Shown here piece after piece: positions 24,460 to 35,181 of a stretch of DNA of 55,805 nt. Position 1 is the first letter of the stretch. Every line of letters begins with the position of its first letter. Both the position numbers and the translations under genes were made by a program. Origin of the DNA: Xenorhabdus miraniensis (GTDB lineage: Bacteria; Pseudomonadota; Gammaproteobacteria; Enterobacterales; Enterobacteriaceae); assembly GCF_002632615.1 (NCBI RefSeq), contig NZ_NITZ01000008.1, forward strand, positions 54,764-110,568. Reading direction: 5' to 3'. The notes beneath the pieces are model-generated. The model had not been told where the DNA came from. It saw only the letters and a list, made by a program, of their open reading frames with translations, and ran no database searches.

Positions 24460-26949
24460 CTATTTGGTTTGCCAAATGCGCTGCTGATAATCCCGAATAG
24501 TTCGGTCAGAACTAAACTTACTCATTCGGGCGGTGTTGAGCACAACACTGCGTGTCCAACGTTGAGAGTCACGATACAGGGAATCAATTTGCTTATGGGT
24601 ATGGCAATAGGAGGCAAAATCAGCCAGCACTAAATAAGGGTCACCAGCATCAATCAGGCTACGTAACATGAGATCAAATGCGTGCGTATCTCCGTGACTG
24701 AATTCACCCTTAGCAAGGGAATCCAATATGCCTTTCAGATGATGATCTTGTTGAAGAATATCGTGTGGATTGTAGCCATTATTCAGCAAGGCTTTTGCCT
24801 CTTCCACGGTTTTACCGAAGATAAAGATATTGTCGTTTCCGACCTGTTCGGCGATTTCGACATTGGCGCCATCCAGTGTTCCGATGGTGAGTGCGCCGTT
24901 TAAGGCCAGTTTCATGTTGCCTGTTCCAGAGGCTTCTTTGCCCGCAGTGGAGATTTGCTCTGATACATCAGCGGCAGGGATCATCAGTTCCGCTACGGAA
25001 ACGTTGTAATCAGGGATGAAAGCAATCTTGATGCGATCGCGGACGATCGGATCATGATTGATCTTTTCCGCCGCATGATTAATGGCTGAAATGATGTTTT
25101 TCGCCAGATAGTAACCGGGAGCAGCTTTGGCACCGAACAAGAAAACACGGGGGTGGATATCCAAAGCCGGATTTTCCTGAATTTGTCGGTAAAGTGACAA
25201 GATATGGAGCAGATTCAAATGTTGTCGCTTGTATTCATGCAGACGTTTTATCTGTACATCGAACATGGCATGCGGATCAAGTTTGAGTCCCATGACCTTA
25301 TTCACATAGTTGGACAGGCGAATTTTATTTTCCTGTTTGATGGTGCGGTAAGCTGCGCAAAATGTGGCGTCATCAGCATAAGGCTCGAGTTGTTTGAGAG
25401 CATCAAGATCATTAACCCATTCTTGGTTTAATGTCTGACTGATTAATGCAGAAAGCGCAGGGTTGCACTGTTTTAACCAACGACGAGGCGTTACCCCATT
25501 GGTGACGTTGTGGAATTTTGTTGGCCACAATTGATGATATTCAGGGAATAAATCAGACACGATCAAAGATGAATGCAGTGCTGCGACACCATTGACGGCA
25601 AAACAGGCGACAACGCAGAGATTAGCCATTCTTACCTGATTGTCATGGATAACCGCCAGTTTTTCCCAGACTTGTTGGTTACCTGGCCAAGTTTGTTCCA
25701 CGGTTTCTTTAAAACGTCGGTTGATTTCTTGAATGATGCGGTGGTGGCGTGGCAGGAGTTCAATAACCAGTTTTTCATCCCAACGTTCCAAGCCTTCCGG
25801 CAGAAGTGTATGGTTAGTATAGGCGAACGTTTGTCCCGTAATTTTCCATGCTGTTTCCCAATCTAACTGGTATTCATCCAGCAGAAGACGCATCATTTCA
25901 GGAATAGCGATAGTTGGGTGAGTATCGTTAAGTTGGATAACTTCGTAACGTGCCAGTTCTTCTATTTTACGCCCTGCTTGTTGGTGACGGCGCAGAATAT
26001 CTGCCACGGCACAGGCACATTGGAAGTATTGCTGCATCAGGCGCAGGCGCTTGCCGGCCTGATGATTATCGTTCGGATAGAGCACTTTGGTTAAACTGGC
26101 GGCTTCAATGCCTTGTTGTTCAGCAAGCAGAAATTGCCCATCATTGAAAAGTGACAGATCAAAGGGGCTATCGTATGTTGCCTGCCATAAACGCAGTGGT
26201 TGAGTAATGCCATTGCCATACCCAATTACCGGTAAATCCCACGCTTCGCCAATCAGGGTAAATGCAGGGTTCCACGTTTCATGACCGTCGGCAGTTGCCA
26301 CGATTTCGCCACCAAAACTAACATCAATTTTTAATTGGGCGTTGTGGTGGAACCACGGGTAAGACTCTCGTTCCCAATTATCGGGGGCTTCGATCTGTTG
26401 TCCGTGTTCAAAGGATTGGCGGAACAGGCCGTATTGGTAATTCAGGCCATATCCTGTGGCGGGTTGATTGATCGTTGCCATGGAATCAAGAAAACAAGCT
26501 GCCAACCGCCCCAGCCCGCCGTTACCCAATGCAGGGTCGGTTTCTTCTTCCAGCAAATCCGTTAAAACGATGCCTTCTTCTGCCAGATAAGCCTGCACAT
26601 CGTCATACCACCCCAGATTCAATAAGTTATTAGCCGTCAGGCGGCCTATCAGAAACTCCATCGAAATATAGTTCACATGGCGTTGCTTACTTTGAGGTGG
26701 ATTACTTTGAGGTGGATTACTTTGAGATAGATTGCTCTGAGATAGATTGCTATGGGATGAATTGCCATGGTTTTTCTGGGAAGAGAGAGGAAGTAATTCA
26801 GAAAGTGCGGCACTCACGGCGAGCCACCACTGATGTGGGGTCATCTCTTGCAAGGAGGTAAGACCAAAGCGTTGCCATTGGCGTGTGAGAGCCGCTTGGA
26901 ATGTGGCTTTATTTAGCTTGGTTTTTTCACCTGATTCGAACTGTTGCAT
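24460..26949 (-). CDS. malP: Maltodextrin phosphorylase MalP
   Basis: An 829-residue glycogen-phosphorylase-family enzyme that releases glucose-1-phosphate from maltodextrins. The PLP site is [27 protein letters not shown] near residues 640-665, and the active-site segments [41 protein letters not shown] and RIHEYKRQ-like [16 protein letters not shown] are intact. Unlike E. coli MalP, residues about 58-88 hold a low-complexity run ([10 protein letters not shown] units) encoded by five 15-bp tandem repeats, just before the conserved [10 protein letters not shown]. First gene of malPQ, divergent from malT. Confidence 0.96.
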   Translation of the reverse strand: MQQFESGEKTKLNKATFQAALTRQWQRFGLTSLQEMTPHQWWLAVSAALSELLPLSSQKNHGNSSHSNLSQSNLSQSNPPQSNPPQSKQRHVNYISMEFLIGRLTANNLLNLGWYDDVQAYLAEEGIVLTDLLEEETDPALGNGGLGRLAACFLDSMATINQPATGYGLNYQYGLFRQSFEHGQQIEAPDNWERESYPWFHHNAQLKIDVSFGGEIVATADGHETWNPAFTLIGEAWDLPVIGYGNGITQPLRLWQATYDSPFDLSLFNDGQFLLAEQQGIEAASLTKVLYPNDNHQAGKRLRLMQQYFQCACAVADILRRHQQAGRKIEELARYEVIQLNDTHPTIAIPEMMRLLLDEYQLDWETAWKITGQTFAYTNHTLLPEGLERWDEKLVIELLPRHHRIIQEINRRFKETVEQTWPGNQQVWEKLAVIHDNQVRMANLCVVACFAVNGVAALHSSLIVSDLFPEYHQLWPTKFHNVTNGVTPRRWLKQCNPALSALISQTLNQEWVNDLDALKQLEPYADDATFCAAYRTIKQENKIRLSNYVNKVMGLKLDPHAMFDVQIKRLHEYKRQHLNLLHILSLYRQIQENPALDIHPRVFLFGAKAAPGYYLAKNIISAINHAAEKINHDPIVRDRIKIAFIPDYNVSVAELMIPAADVSEQISTAGKEASGTGNMKLALNGALTIGTLDGANVEIAEQVGNDNIFIFGKTVEEAKALLNNGYNPHDILQQDHHLKGILDSLAKGEFSHGDTHAFDLMLRSLIDAGDPYLVLADFASYCHTHKQIDSLYRDSQRWTRSVVLNTARMSKFSSDRTIRDYQQRIWQTK
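26687..26761. repeat. Five 15-bp tandem repeats inside malP
   Basis: Units start at 26687, 26702, 26717, 26732 and 26747. The first two are identical (ttactttgaggtgga) and the rest diverge stepwise. They encode an in-frame pentapeptide repeat. Confidence 0.9.
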
Positions 26950-27029
26950 GGCGTCGTCATCCTGTCACTGAATAAGGAAAATGTAGAGATTATTTAGCGG
27001 AATATGCTGAATGCTCATGGCATGGGAAA

Positions 27030-27154
27030 CATCATCCCGTGAAAATATTCGCGGGGAGGAGTGCAAGGGCGTAGCCATTTCTTTCGAATCTTTTCGCAAT
27101 TTCATCGAGAAATAGAAAGGTTGTAGTAAAAGAATGTGACAAGGTGCAATTTAA
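27030..27154. promoter_or_regulatory. malP-malT divergent control region
   Basis: The 355-bp gap holds two MalT-box-like sites: CGGGATGATG on the minus strand (27030-27039) and GGGGAGGAGT on the plus strand (27053-27062), suited to malPp activation. Nearer malT, TGTGACAAGGTGCAATTT at 27135-27152 closely resembles the CRP site of the E. coli malT promoter (TGTGACACAGTGCAAATT). This implies cAMP-CRP control of malT and MalT control of malPQ. No clear -10/-35 pair was assigned. Confidence 0.65.
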
Positions 27155-27304
27155 CACAATGAAATCAAACAACTTGTTTGCAAAAGATGGGCGTTTCTCT
27201 AAATTTGGTTGGCATTGATGTATGTTAAGGGCGTAAGTCAGCCAATCGCATCAAACGGAATTCTGGTATCAGTTTTATTCACTGCTTGTGTGGGGAGAAA
27301 ATTA

Positions 27305-30019
27305 ATGCTTATCCCATCGAAACTCAGTCGTCCACTTCGCCTGAATAATATGGTTATGCGGGAGCGTCTGTTAGAAAAGTTCAATGAGGTACAAGATTAT
27401 CGCTTGGTGTTGATAACCAGTCCGGCGGGGTATGGTAAAACCACCCTTATGTCTCAATGGGCTGCCGGACGGGATAATCTGGGCTGGTATTCTCTCGATG
27501 ACAGCGACAATCAGCCAGAGCGTTTTGCCAGCTATTTGATAGCCGCTATTCAGCAGGCAACGCAAAGGCATTGTGCGAAAAGTGAGGTGCTGGCTCAGAA
27601 ACATCAGTATGCCAATTTATCCGCACTGTTTGCTCAACTTTTTATTGAACTCAGTGAATGGCAGCAGCCAATTTTTCTGGTGATTGATGATTACCATCTT
27701 ATAGAGAATGACCTTATTCACGAAGCAATGCGCTTTTTTCTCCGCCACCAGCCAGAGCATTTGACGCTGATGATCTTATCGCGCCATTTGCCTTCATTGG
27801 GCGTGGCAAATTTACGTGTGCGTGAACAGCTATTAGAGATTGATAGTCAGCAACTCGCTTTCGATTATCAGGAAACTCAGCAATTTTTTGCCAAACGGCT
27901 GGCGCATCCATTGGATGCCGATAATTGCAAACAGTTGTGCAATGACGTTGCAGGATGGGCGACAGCATTGCAGCTTATTGCACTTTCTGCCCGCCAATCG
28001 GGCAACACGGCTGAAATGTCAGCGAAGCGGCTTTCGGGGATTAATGCCAGCCATCTTGCGGATTATCTCGTGGATGAAGTTTTAAATCGTGTAGATCAAT
28101 CGACGCGGGATTTTTTGCTACATAGTTCTATCTTGCGTTCCATGAATGATGGTTTGATTGTTTGCCTGACGGGAGAAGAAAACGGCCAGCAGCGCCTTGA
28201 GGATATTGAGCGTCAGGGGCTGTTTATTCAGCGCATGGATGATTCCGGCGAGTGGTTCTGTTTTCATCCTTTGTTTGCATCATTCTTGCGCCAGCGCTGC
28301 CAATGGGAAATGGCGGCAAAATTACCTGAATTACACAGAGCGGCAGTGAAAGGATGGTTGATGCAGGGATATCCGGGGGAAGCGATTCACCATGCCCTTG
28401 CCGCAGGGGATAGTGTGTTGTTGCGGGATATTTTACTGCAACATGCCTGGGATCTCTTTAACCACAGCAAACTGTCTTTGCTGGAAGAGTGCATGAATGC
28501 ACTGCCATATGAACAATTATTGGAAAGCCCGCGTTTGGTACTGTTGCAAGCGTGGTTGGCACAAAGTCAGCACCGCCACTATGAGGTGAATGCGTTATTG
28601 AATCAGGCGGAGCAATCACTTAAGCAGAAACAAATAGTCATTGAACCGGAGTTGCTGGCGGAATTTGATGCCTTGCGCGCTCAAGTGGCAATTAACGACG
28701 GGCGGCCAGCCGATGCAGATGCCTTGGCTGAAAAGGCACTGGCGACCCTGCTGCCGGATAATCAATATGGTCGTATTGTCGCTATGTCGGTGAAAGGTGA
28801 AGTATTGCATTGCAACGGGCAACTGGTTAGCGCACTGGCTCTGATGAAGCAAACGGAGCAACTTGCCCGCCTTTGCCATGTTTATCACTATGCTTTATGG
28901 GCGTTGCTGCAACAAAGTGAGATTTTACTGGCTCAGGGTTATTTACAGGCTGCTTATGATATCCAAACCCATGCTTTTGATTTAATTCGTGAGCAGCATT
29001 TGGAACAATTGCCGATGAATGAATTTCTACTGAGAATTCGCTCGCAGCTTTTGTGGTGTTGGGCACGCATTGATGAATCGGAAGAAGCGGCCCGCCAAGG
29101 ATTGGAAGTATTGTCCAATTTCCAGCCACAGCAGCAATTACAATGCCTGACGCAATTGGCGAAATGTTCTTTGATTCGTGGCGATATTGATAATGCCCGC
29201 CGTTATCTATCCCGTTGTGAGAATTTGCTGAGTAATGGTCAGTATCACCGTGATTGGCGGACGAATACTGACAAACTGCGCGTTATTATCTGGCAGAGTG
29301 TGGAAGACAGCAATTCGATGTCTCAGTGGCTGGTGCAGGCAGAACGGCCTGAAAGTTTCTGTAATCACTTCAATCAAAATCAATGGCGCAATATTGCCCG
29401 CGCCCAAATCCTGCTGGGGCAGTATGCGGAAGCCGAATCTGTCTTAAAGACACTGAATGAATACGCGAGAGAGTTGGCGCTGATCAGCGACCTGAACAGA
29501 AATCTCCTGCTGTGTAATCTGCTTTATTGGCAGCTTGGACGAAAAGCTGAGGCTCAGGATGTTTTGATGGAAGCTCTGCGTTTGGCTAATCGCACGGGAT
29601 TCATCAGCCACTTTGTCATTGAAGGGGAACTGATGGCTTTGCAATTACGCCAGCTTATCCAGCTTAATATTTTACCGGAAATGGAACAGCATCGGGCACA
29701 GCGTATCCTGCGGGAAATCAACCGCCAGCACCGACATAAATTTGCTCACTTTGATGAAGCGTTTGTCGAACAATTGATTCACCATCCTGATGTGCCGGAA
29801 CTGATTCGTAATAGCCCGCTTACCCAGCGTGAATGGCAGGTATTGGGGCTGATTTATTCTGGCTACAGCAACGATCAGATCGCTGCCGAATTGGATGTAG
29901 CTACGACGACTATCAAAACCCATATACGTAATTTATATCAGAAAATGGGCATTACTCATCGGCAGGAAGCTATTCATCAGGCTCAGAATTTGATGCAAAT
30001 GATGGGGTTGGGCGTTTAA
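27305..30019 (+). CDS. malT: Maltose regulon transcriptional activator MalT
   Basis: A 904-residue STAND-class regulator activated by maltotriose and ATP. In order: N-terminal ATPase with Walker [11 protein letters not shown] (about residues 37-46) and Walker B LVIDDYH, winged-helix and TPR-like maltotriose-sensing repeats (about 240-830), and a C-terminal LuxR-type DNA-binding domain ([20 protein letters not shown] ... [17 protein letters not shown]). The start [10 protein letters not shown] follows GGGAG at the E. coli position; an upstream in-frame ATG at 27209 would add 32 unrelated residues. It controls the mal genes flanking it. Confidence 0.96.
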   Translation: MLIPSKLSRPLRLNNMVMRERLLEKFNEVQDYRLVLITSPAGYGKTTLMSQWAAGRDNLGWYSLDDSDNQPERFASYLIAAIQQATQRHCAKSEVLAQKHQYANLSALFAQLFIELSEWQQPIFLVIDDYHLIENDLIHEAMRFFLRHQPEHLTLMILSRHLPSLGVANLRVREQLLEIDSQQLAFDYQETQQFFAKRLAHPLDADNCKQLCNDVAGWATALQLIALSARQSGNTAEMSAKRLSGINASHLADYLVDEVLNRVDQSTRDFLLHSSILRSMNDGLIVCLTGEENGQQRLEDIERQGLFIQRMDDSGEWFCFHPLFASFLRQRCQWEMAAKLPELHRAAVKGWLMQGYPGEAIHHALAAGDSVLLRDILLQHAWDLFNHSKLSLLEECMNALPYEQLLESPRLVLLQAWLAQSQHRHYEVNALLNQAEQSLKQKQIVIEPELLAEFDALRAQVAINDGRPADADALAEKALATLLPDNQYGRIVAMSVKGEVLHCNGQLVSALALMKQTEQLARLCHVYHYALWALLQQSEILLAQGYLQAAYDIQTHAFDLIREQHLEQLPMNEFLLRIRSQLLWCWARIDESEEAARQGLEVLSNFQPQQQLQCLTQLAKCSLIRGDIDNARRYLSRCENLLSNGQYHRDWRTNTDKLRVIIWQSVEDSNSMSQWLVQAERPESFCNHFNQNQWRNIARAQILLGQYAEAESVLKTLNEYARELALISDLNRNLLLCNLLYWQLGRKAEAQDVLMEALRLANRTGFISHFVIEGELMALQLRQLIQLNILPEMEQHRAQRILREINRQHRHKFAHFDEAFVEQLIHHPDVPELIRNSPLTQREWQVLGLIYSGYSNDQIAAELDVATTTIKTHIRNLYQKMGITHRQEAIHQAQNLMQMMGLGV

Positions 30020-30236
30020 TGGCTATTTCCAGAAGTGATTTATTTCCAGTTTAATATAATAAAAGAATATTAATGGAAAAATATATGATATTTCAAATAT
30101 TAAATAATTTTTAAAATTACATGATATTTTTTATAACGTTTTTGTGATCGAAATAAAATTTAAATGTGCTTAAGCTGGTCTCATCACAGTAGGTGTTTTT
30201 TTATTGTTTAACATAACTAATTAGTGGTGAGTCATT

Positions 30237-31487
30237 ATGGAAAATAAAAACCATCTTGAAGAGATGCTTTCTCGTTTTGTGGGTCATGGCCCTTATTTGG
30301 CCATTGATGGTGAAAAATATATTGATGCGGCATCAGGGACGTTTAATTTGCCGCTTGGCTACACAAATCAGAGGATTGCAGAAAAACTCAAGCAGCAGAT
30401 TGATAGATGTACGCATTTAAGTTCGGCTTATACACGTGAAATGTCACAGTATATTTTGACTAAATTACAGAAATATACCCCGGAGGGAATAGACCGTATC
30501 TGGTTACGGGATGTTTCCGGTTCTGGTGCGGTTGAATGTGCCATTCGGATAGCACAAAAAGCCACAAGGCGTTCAGGCATTATTTCGTTCTTTCTTGCTC
30601 ACCACGGTCAATCTTTAGCAACAGCTCATATTTCGGGTAATGCGTTCAGAATCAAAGACTTTCATATTAATATCGATGGTTCGATAAAAATTCCTGCTCC
30701 TGCCAGTGTTCTGGCTGAATCACAATCACAATTGGGAGAAGATAAATTTGTCGATTTAGAGCAATTCATTCAATTAGGCTCTAGCGACAATATTGCATGT
30801 CTGATTATTGAACCGATTCAGGGGAATGGCGGAAACACGGTTTTCCCTGTGGAATTCTACCGGAAGATCAGGGAAATCTGCCATCAACATGGCATCATCA
30901 TTATTGCAGATGAAGTACAAACCGGCTTTGGTCGTACAGGAACTTTCTTTGCATCGACAGGTTATGCCAAGGATTTGGAGCCGGATATTATCGTTTTCGC
31001 CAAAGGTGCTGGCGGTATTGGTATTCCGACCGGCGGTGTACTGATGCGTCATTCACTGGATGTGTTGGAATCATTTGAACATTCCAGCACTTCTGGTGCC
31101 AACCCTCTCTCTTTAGTCGCCCTCAACGAAATCATCGACATTATTGAAGATGATAAGATCTTGGAAAATGTACAACAAAATGAAGCCCATCTGCGTGATG
31201 GTTTGTTGAAGTTACAGCATAAATATCCTGAAATCACTGGCGTCAGAGGGGTCGGCTATATGTATGGCTTTGATACACCATCCCCGGAATTTGCTGCACA
31301 GGCCATCGCAACAGCCAGCCGCCATCATTTGATTCTGCGCGGTTCCCGCTATGGTAAAGGAAAGGTAATCAAAGTACGCCCACCGCTGATTTGTACACAA
31401 GAACATTTGAATGAAATCCTGCATAAGATAGACCTGACTTTTTCAGAGTTAAGCTCTGCCACACATGAATATAGGGAGATTGCATAA
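30237..31487 (+). CDS. Class III pyridoxal-phosphate aminotransferase
   Basis: A 416-residue fold-type I aminotransferase. Family signature IIADEVQTGFGRTG gives the PLP-ring Asp at D225; FAKGAGGIGIPTGG gives the PLP lysine K256; and EHSSTSGANPLSLVAL is the phosphate-contact region. The family moves amino groups from omega-amino acids, amines or amino-sugars; the substrate cannot be read from sequence. Its stop overlaps the next start (TAATG at 31485-31489), so it is coupled to a dehydrogenase, which may make its carbonyl substrate. The 217-bp upstream gap is AT-rich with no recognised operator. Confidence 0.85.
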   Translation: MENKNHLEEMLSRFVGHGPYLAIDGEKYIDAASGTFNLPLGYTNQRIAEKLKQQIDRCTHLSSAYTREMSQYILTKLQKYTPEGIDRIWLRDVSGSGAVECAIRIAQKATRRSGIISFFLAHHGQSLATAHISGNAFRIKDFHINIDGSIKIPAPASVLAESQSQLGEDKFVDLEQFIQLGSSDNIACLIIEPIQGNGGNTVFPVEFYRKIREICHQHGIIIIADEVQTGFGRTGTFFASTGYAKDLEPDIIVFAKGAGGIGIPTGGVLMRHSLDVLESFEHSSTSGANPLSLVALNEIIDIIEDDKILENVQQNEAHLRDGLLKLQHKYPEITGVRGVGYMYGFDTPSPEFAAQAIATASRHHLILRGSRYGKGKVIKVRPPLICTQEHLNEILHKIDLTFSELSSATHEYREIA

Positions 31488-32548
31488 TGTTAGCGCTTAA
31501 ATACCATCAGGCATGGAACGTCGAGCTTCAACAAGTTGAACCTTTGTCTTGTATTGAACCGGATGATGTTGTTGTTGATGTCGCTGTGTGTGGCATTTGT
31601 GGTACGGATGTAGGGATCATTACTGGTTCTTATCCTGTTGCCGTATCGGGGACGACGTTGGGTCATGAAACCGCCGGTGTGGTGGCTAAAATCGGTAGCG
31701 GTGTGACTCAGTTTCAGGTGGGAGATCGTGTTGTCATCAACCCGACCTACTTTTGTGGTCATTGCCGGATGTGCCAGATAGGAAATCCCAATCATTGTGA
31801 GAGAAAGTTTGGGACAGAAGCCGGTGTTTCCTATGATGGCGCGTTTGCTGGTCAGTATCTGGCAAAAGAAAACTTGCTAATTAAGTTGGACGATCACGTC
31901 AGTATGGAAGAGGCTTCGTTGACTGAGCCACTAAGTTGCACATTAACCGGTGTGGATAAACTGGGGATCACCCATACGAATACTCGTGCGGTAGTGGCAG
32001 GGGCCGGCCCAATGGGGATGTTGTACATTTGGGCGCTGCATGAGCGGGGCGTGAAGGCATTTATGGTTGAGAAAAATGAGAGCCGGATGCAGTTTGCCAA
32101 AGATAATTTGCCGCCAGAATGTCAGTTATACCCCGATTTTGATACGGCACTGATGCAAGAATATGGTGATAAATCGACGTTGATTGATTTGTGTGTGGAT
32201 ACAACGGGGCAATTGACCGAATACATTTTCGCTCATCTGGCTCCCGGAGGAAAACTGCTGAATGTTGCCCTGAAGGATAAACATGCCAGTCTGGATATCA
32301 TGAAAATTGCGGATAAAAGCCTTTCTGTCGTTGGCTCCATTGATTCCCTGAACAATAGCTTTGAGCGTGCCTATGCCATGATCCGTGATGGCGTCATTCC
32401 TGTAGGGCGTTTGATTAGTCAGACCTTTGCTTTCAAAGATTACCAACAGGCTTTTCTCATCGTCGGCTGTGATCTTGCGGCGAAAGCCCAAGTTCCTCTC
32501 AATACCCCAAATTGCAAGGTGTTGATTAGGATCTCTGACCTAAAATAA
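31487..32548 (+). CDS. Zinc-dependent medium-chain alcohol dehydrogenase
   Basis: A 353-residue MDR-family enzyme. Catalytic zinc ligands are expected at C35 and H60-E61 (AVCGICGTD, LGHETAG). Structural zinc cysteines are C90, C93, C96 and C104 (FCGHCRMCQIGNPNHC). The nucleotide-binding fold starts VVAGAGPMGMLY. It resembles polyol or threonine dehydrogenases that oxidise a secondary alcohol with NAD(P). Translational coupling with the upstream aminotransferase suggests a two-step alcohol-to-ketone-to-amine conversion, an inference. Confidence 0.85.
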   Translation: MLALKYHQAWNVELQQVEPLSCIEPDDVVVDVAVCGICGTDVGIITGSYPVAVSGTTLGHETAGVVAKIGSGVTQFQVGDRVVINPTYFCGHCRMCQIGNPNHCERKFGTEAGVSYDGAFAGQYLAKENLLIKLDDHVSMEEASLTEPLSCTLTGVDKLGITHTNTRAVVAGAGPMGMLYIWALHERGVKAFMVEKNESRMQFAKDNLPPECQLYPDFDTALMQEYGDKSTLIDLCVDTTGQLTEYIFAHLAPGGKLLNVALKDKHASLDIMKIADKSLSVVGSIDSLNNSFERAYAMIRDGVIPVGRLISQTFAFKDYQQAFLIVGCDLAAKAQVPLNTPNCKVLIRISDLK

Positions 32549-32574
32549 TTAACTGTTTTGAGGCACTGCTTCCG

Positions 32575-33237
32575 ATGAATAGATGGAATGTCATTTTTGA
32601 TATCGACGGCGTCATTGTCGATAGTGAACAACTGCATTTTGATGTATTGCGCGATGTCGTCGGTGATGTATTGGGTGAACAGGCATCAGGGCACGTGAAG
32701 AATATCCAGCCGCAGCAGTTGATTGGACTAAGTCTGGCGGAAACACTGGATGCAATTGGCCTTCCGGCATCTATGCAGCAAGGCATTACTGAAAGGATTA
32801 TTTCGCGTTATCAAGAAAAATTGTCTGAACATTATCTGCGTCCGGGGATTACTAACTTGATTGCGGCCCTGCAACAAAATGGCACCCATTTTGGGTTTGT
32901 TTCCACTGCACCGCGTGATGTGTGTTTGGCGAATTTAAGGTTGTTGGATCTGGATGAACCACCGGCCCTGATCTCTGGTGATGATGTGGAAAGAACCAAA
33001 CCTTTCCCTGATCCTTATCTGGCAATGTTGAAACTGAAAGCGATGGATGTTCAGCAAACTCTGGTAATTGAAGATACTGATTTGGGAATAGAAGCGGCAA
33101 AACAGGCGGGCATTCCATGTATCTATGCCTGGCCTCATGCTTTGTCGTTAACAGAACAGTATGGGCAGGCGACCCGTGTCATTGAAGGGTTGGCGGATAT
33201 TCCCCAATTTTCTGGAATAAATGCAAAATTAATGTAA
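32575..33237 (+). CDS. HAD-superfamily phosphatase or phosphomutase
   Basis: A 220-residue protein with all HAD motifs: I, FDIDGVIVDSE (D9 nucleophile, D11); II, FVSTAPRD; III, the lysine in ERTKPFPDPY; IV, VIEDTDLGIEAA. An alpha-helical cap (about residues 16-90) puts it with beta-phosphoglucomutase-like phosphatases. Likely a small sugar phosphate is the substrate. It begins 26 bases after the dehydrogenase and ends the three-gene operon. Confidence 0.82.
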   Translation: MNRWNVIFDIDGVIVDSEQLHFDVLRDVVGDVLGEQASGHVKNIQPQQLIGLSLAETLDAIGLPASMQQGITERIISRYQEKLSEHYLRPGITNLIAALQQNGTHFGFVSTAPRDVCLANLRLLDLDEPPALISGDDVERTKPFPDPYLAMLKLKAMDVQQTLVIEDTDLGIEAAKQAGIPCIYAWPHALSLTEQYGQATRVIEGLADIPQFSGINAKLM

Positions 33238-33258
33238 TGCCTTGATGAGCAATATTTA

Positions 33259-33292
33259 ATGCCCTCCACTAAAGCCAGTAGAGGGCATGTTT
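33259..33292 (+). terminator. Hairpin after the HAD gene
   Basis: atgccctc (33259-33266) pairs with gagggcat (33281-33288), with further pairing inside the loop, followed by GTTTT. It probably ends the aminotransferase operon. Confidence 0.65.
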
Positions 33293-33318
33293 TAATGACA
33301 TATTTTAAAGCGTTATTT

Positions 33319-33370
33319 GAAAATATTGTTTGGGAATATTGTTTGGGAATATTGTTTAGAAATCTTGTTT
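33319..33370. repeat. Four 13-bp tandem repeats upstream of the MFS gene
   Basis: Units at 33319, 33332, 33345 and 33358. The two central ones are identical (gggaatattgttt); the outer ones differ by one to three bases. They end 16 bases before the ribosome-binding site of the MFS gene. Confidence 0.9.
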
Positions 33371-33398
33371 TTTAGGAATAATATCTGGAGGAATTGAA

Positions 33399-34550
33399 TT
33401 GTCTGAAGAATATACAGTCTCTTCAATAAAGCAGCCTATTATGGCAACGCGAATTTCGTTTTTTATTGCGGGATTCAGTATTGCGAGTTGGGCCCCCCTG
33501 ATCCCGTTGGTGAAAGAACGCTTAGGGTTGGATGATGGCTCGATTGGGTTGCTGATACTGCTGTTTGGTATCGGCTCTTTTATCATGATGCCGATAGCAG
33601 GAATGTTGGCGACTCGTTTTGGCTGCCGAAAGGTTTTTACCTTTTTTGCCTTGTTGGCTATTTTGATATTGCCGGGGTTAAGTGTGCTTTCAACGCCACT
33701 GACGTTGGCTTGTGCCCTGTTTTTGTTTGGTGCAGGAATTGGGGCGACCGATGTCATCATCAATATTCATGCGGTCAATGTTGAGAAAAGAGTACACCAG
33801 CCAATTATGTCAGGCTTTCATGCGTTATTCAGCTTAGGTGGAATTGCGGGTGCAGGCACTGTCAGCTTATTGCTGTTTATGGGTATTCCCCCATTTCAGG
33901 TCACAGTTGTCGTGGCATTATTCGTGATTCTACTGCTATTGCCTGCATGGAATGGGTTGCTGGATAACACTGAAACAGAAGATACGCCATTTTTTGCCTT
34001 ACCACGTGGCATTGTTATCCTGATTGGTTCCCTCTGCTTTGTTGTCTATCTGATGGAAGGTTCTATGCTGGATTGGAGCGGGATCTTGCTCAGTAGCGTA
34101 CATAACATGAGCAGCCATCAAGCGGGATTCGGTTACACCCTTTTTGCCATTACCATGACATGCGGCCGGTTTCTGGGCGATAAAATCATTGCGGCATGTG
34201 GGTATCGGCGTGTATTTTTGGGCAGTGCCATTTTGGCGACTTCGGGTTTTGTTCTGATTTATCTGGCAACGGGTACTGTTCAGTTAGCTATTGCTTTCCT
34301 GATGATTGGTGCTGGCTTATCTAATTTAGCCCCGATGTTTTTCACTGCATCAGGGCAACAGAAAGTCATGCCTGATGCGCTGGCTGTTTCTGCGGTTTCG
34401 ACGATGGGTTATTCGGGCATCCTGCTTGGTCCGGCAATTATCGGAGGCTTGGCACATCAAGTCACATTACATGGTGCTTTTGCCTTTATTGCTTTGCTTT
34501 CTCTTTCATTGTTGGCAGGGTATGGTTTGATTAATACGGCCAAAAAATAA
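33399..34550 (+). CDS. MFS transporter, YbjJ-like
   Basis: A 383-residue major-facilitator protein with about 12 hydrophobic helices. It resembles the YbjJ group of inner-membrane transporters, with RISFFIAGFSIASWAPLIPLVKERLGLDDGSIGLLIL, the loop ATRFGCRKV after helix 2, and GAGIGATDVIINIHAVNVEK. The start is TTG at 33399, chosen because GGAGG sits 7 bases before it; the first ATG (33441) has no such site. The substrate is unknown; context suggests export or uptake of a product of the upstream operon. Confidence 0.8.
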   Translation: MSEEYTVSSIKQPIMATRISFFIAGFSIASWAPLIPLVKERLGLDDGSIGLLILLFGIGSFIMMPIAGMLATRFGCRKVFTFFALLAILILPGLSVLSTPLTLACALFLFGAGIGATDVIINIHAVNVEKRVHQPIMSGFHALFSLGGIAGAGTVSLLLFMGIPPFQVTVVVALFVILLLLPAWNGLLDNTETEDTPFFALPRGIVILIGSLCFVVYLMEGSMLDWSGILLSSVHNMSSHQAGFGYTLFAITMTCGRFLGDKIIAACGYRRVFLGSAILATSGFVLIYLATGTVQLAIAFLMIGAGLSNLAPMFFTASGQQKVMPDALAVSAVSTMGYSGILLGPAIIGGLAHQVTLHGAFAFIALLSLSLLAGYGLINTAKK

Positions 34551-34564
34551 CAGGGTAAATATTG

Positions 34565-35173
34565 ATGAATTTGCAGCAATGTCATTGGTTAAATGAACCA
34601 GCTTCTTGGCGGTGTCAGGAAGATGAACTTCATGTCACGACGGATAATAAAACCGATTTCTGGCGTGATACGTGGTATGGCTTTCAGCGTCATAGTGGCC
34701 ATGTATTTGGTGGCTATGTTGATGATGATGTACATATTAAAGAGGGGTTCACGTTCCAGCTCTGTATTGAAGGGCGTTTTGAACAGCTATATGATCAGGC
34801 TGGCATTATGCTGCTGGTGGATGAGCATCAGTGGTTGAAAGCGGGTATTGAACATTCTGATGGGCAGTCGACGATTGGCAGTGTACTGACGAATCCTTGT
34901 TCTGACTGGGCAATGGGGGTTTTCTCTGGTAACCCAGATAAATTCTGGTTACGTTTGACTTATCAAGAAGAGACTATCCGGTTGCAGTATTCTACCGATG
35001 GTGTGATGTGGCCTTTATTGCGGTTATCTCCTTTTGCTATCGATAACTCCAATAAGCAGCGAGTGTTTGTCGGAGCTATGTGCTGTTCCCCAGAACGTGA
35101 AGGATTACAGGTGAAATTTTCCGATTTCAGGTTGACGTCATCGTTGAAAAAACACCTGCATGATTTGAGTTAA
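34565..35173 (+). CDS. DUF1349 domain-containing protein
   Basis: A 202-residue cytoplasmic protein of the DUF1349 / YesU type, a concanavalin-like beta-sandwich: WLNEPASWRCQEDELHVTTDNKTDFWRDTWYGF, DQAGIMLLVDEHQWLKAGIEHSDG and FWLRLTYQEETIRLQYSTDGVMWPLLR are typical blocks. The fold is often found with glycan-active proteins, but no activity is established. It follows the MFS gene by 14 bases. The ATG at 34565 is preferred to the adjacent TTG at 34562. It converges on a hipA remnant 8 bases away. Confidence 0.75.
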   Translation: MNLQQCHWLNEPASWRCQEDELHVTTDNKTDFWRDTWYGFQRHSGHVFGGYVDDDVHIKEGFTFQLCIEGRFEQLYDQAGIMLLVDEHQWLKAGIEHSDGQSTIGSVLTNPCSDWAMGVFSGNPDKFWLRLTYQEETIRLQYSTDGVMWPLLRLSPFAIDNSNKQRVFVGAMCCSPEREGLQVKFSDFRLTSSLKKHLHDLS

Positions 35174-35181
35174 TTGTTTAA

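Noticed and set aside
26687..26761. Repeat array considered as a CRISPR
   Set aside because: Units are 15 bp, directly abutting, in frame within malP, with no spacers and no cas genes.
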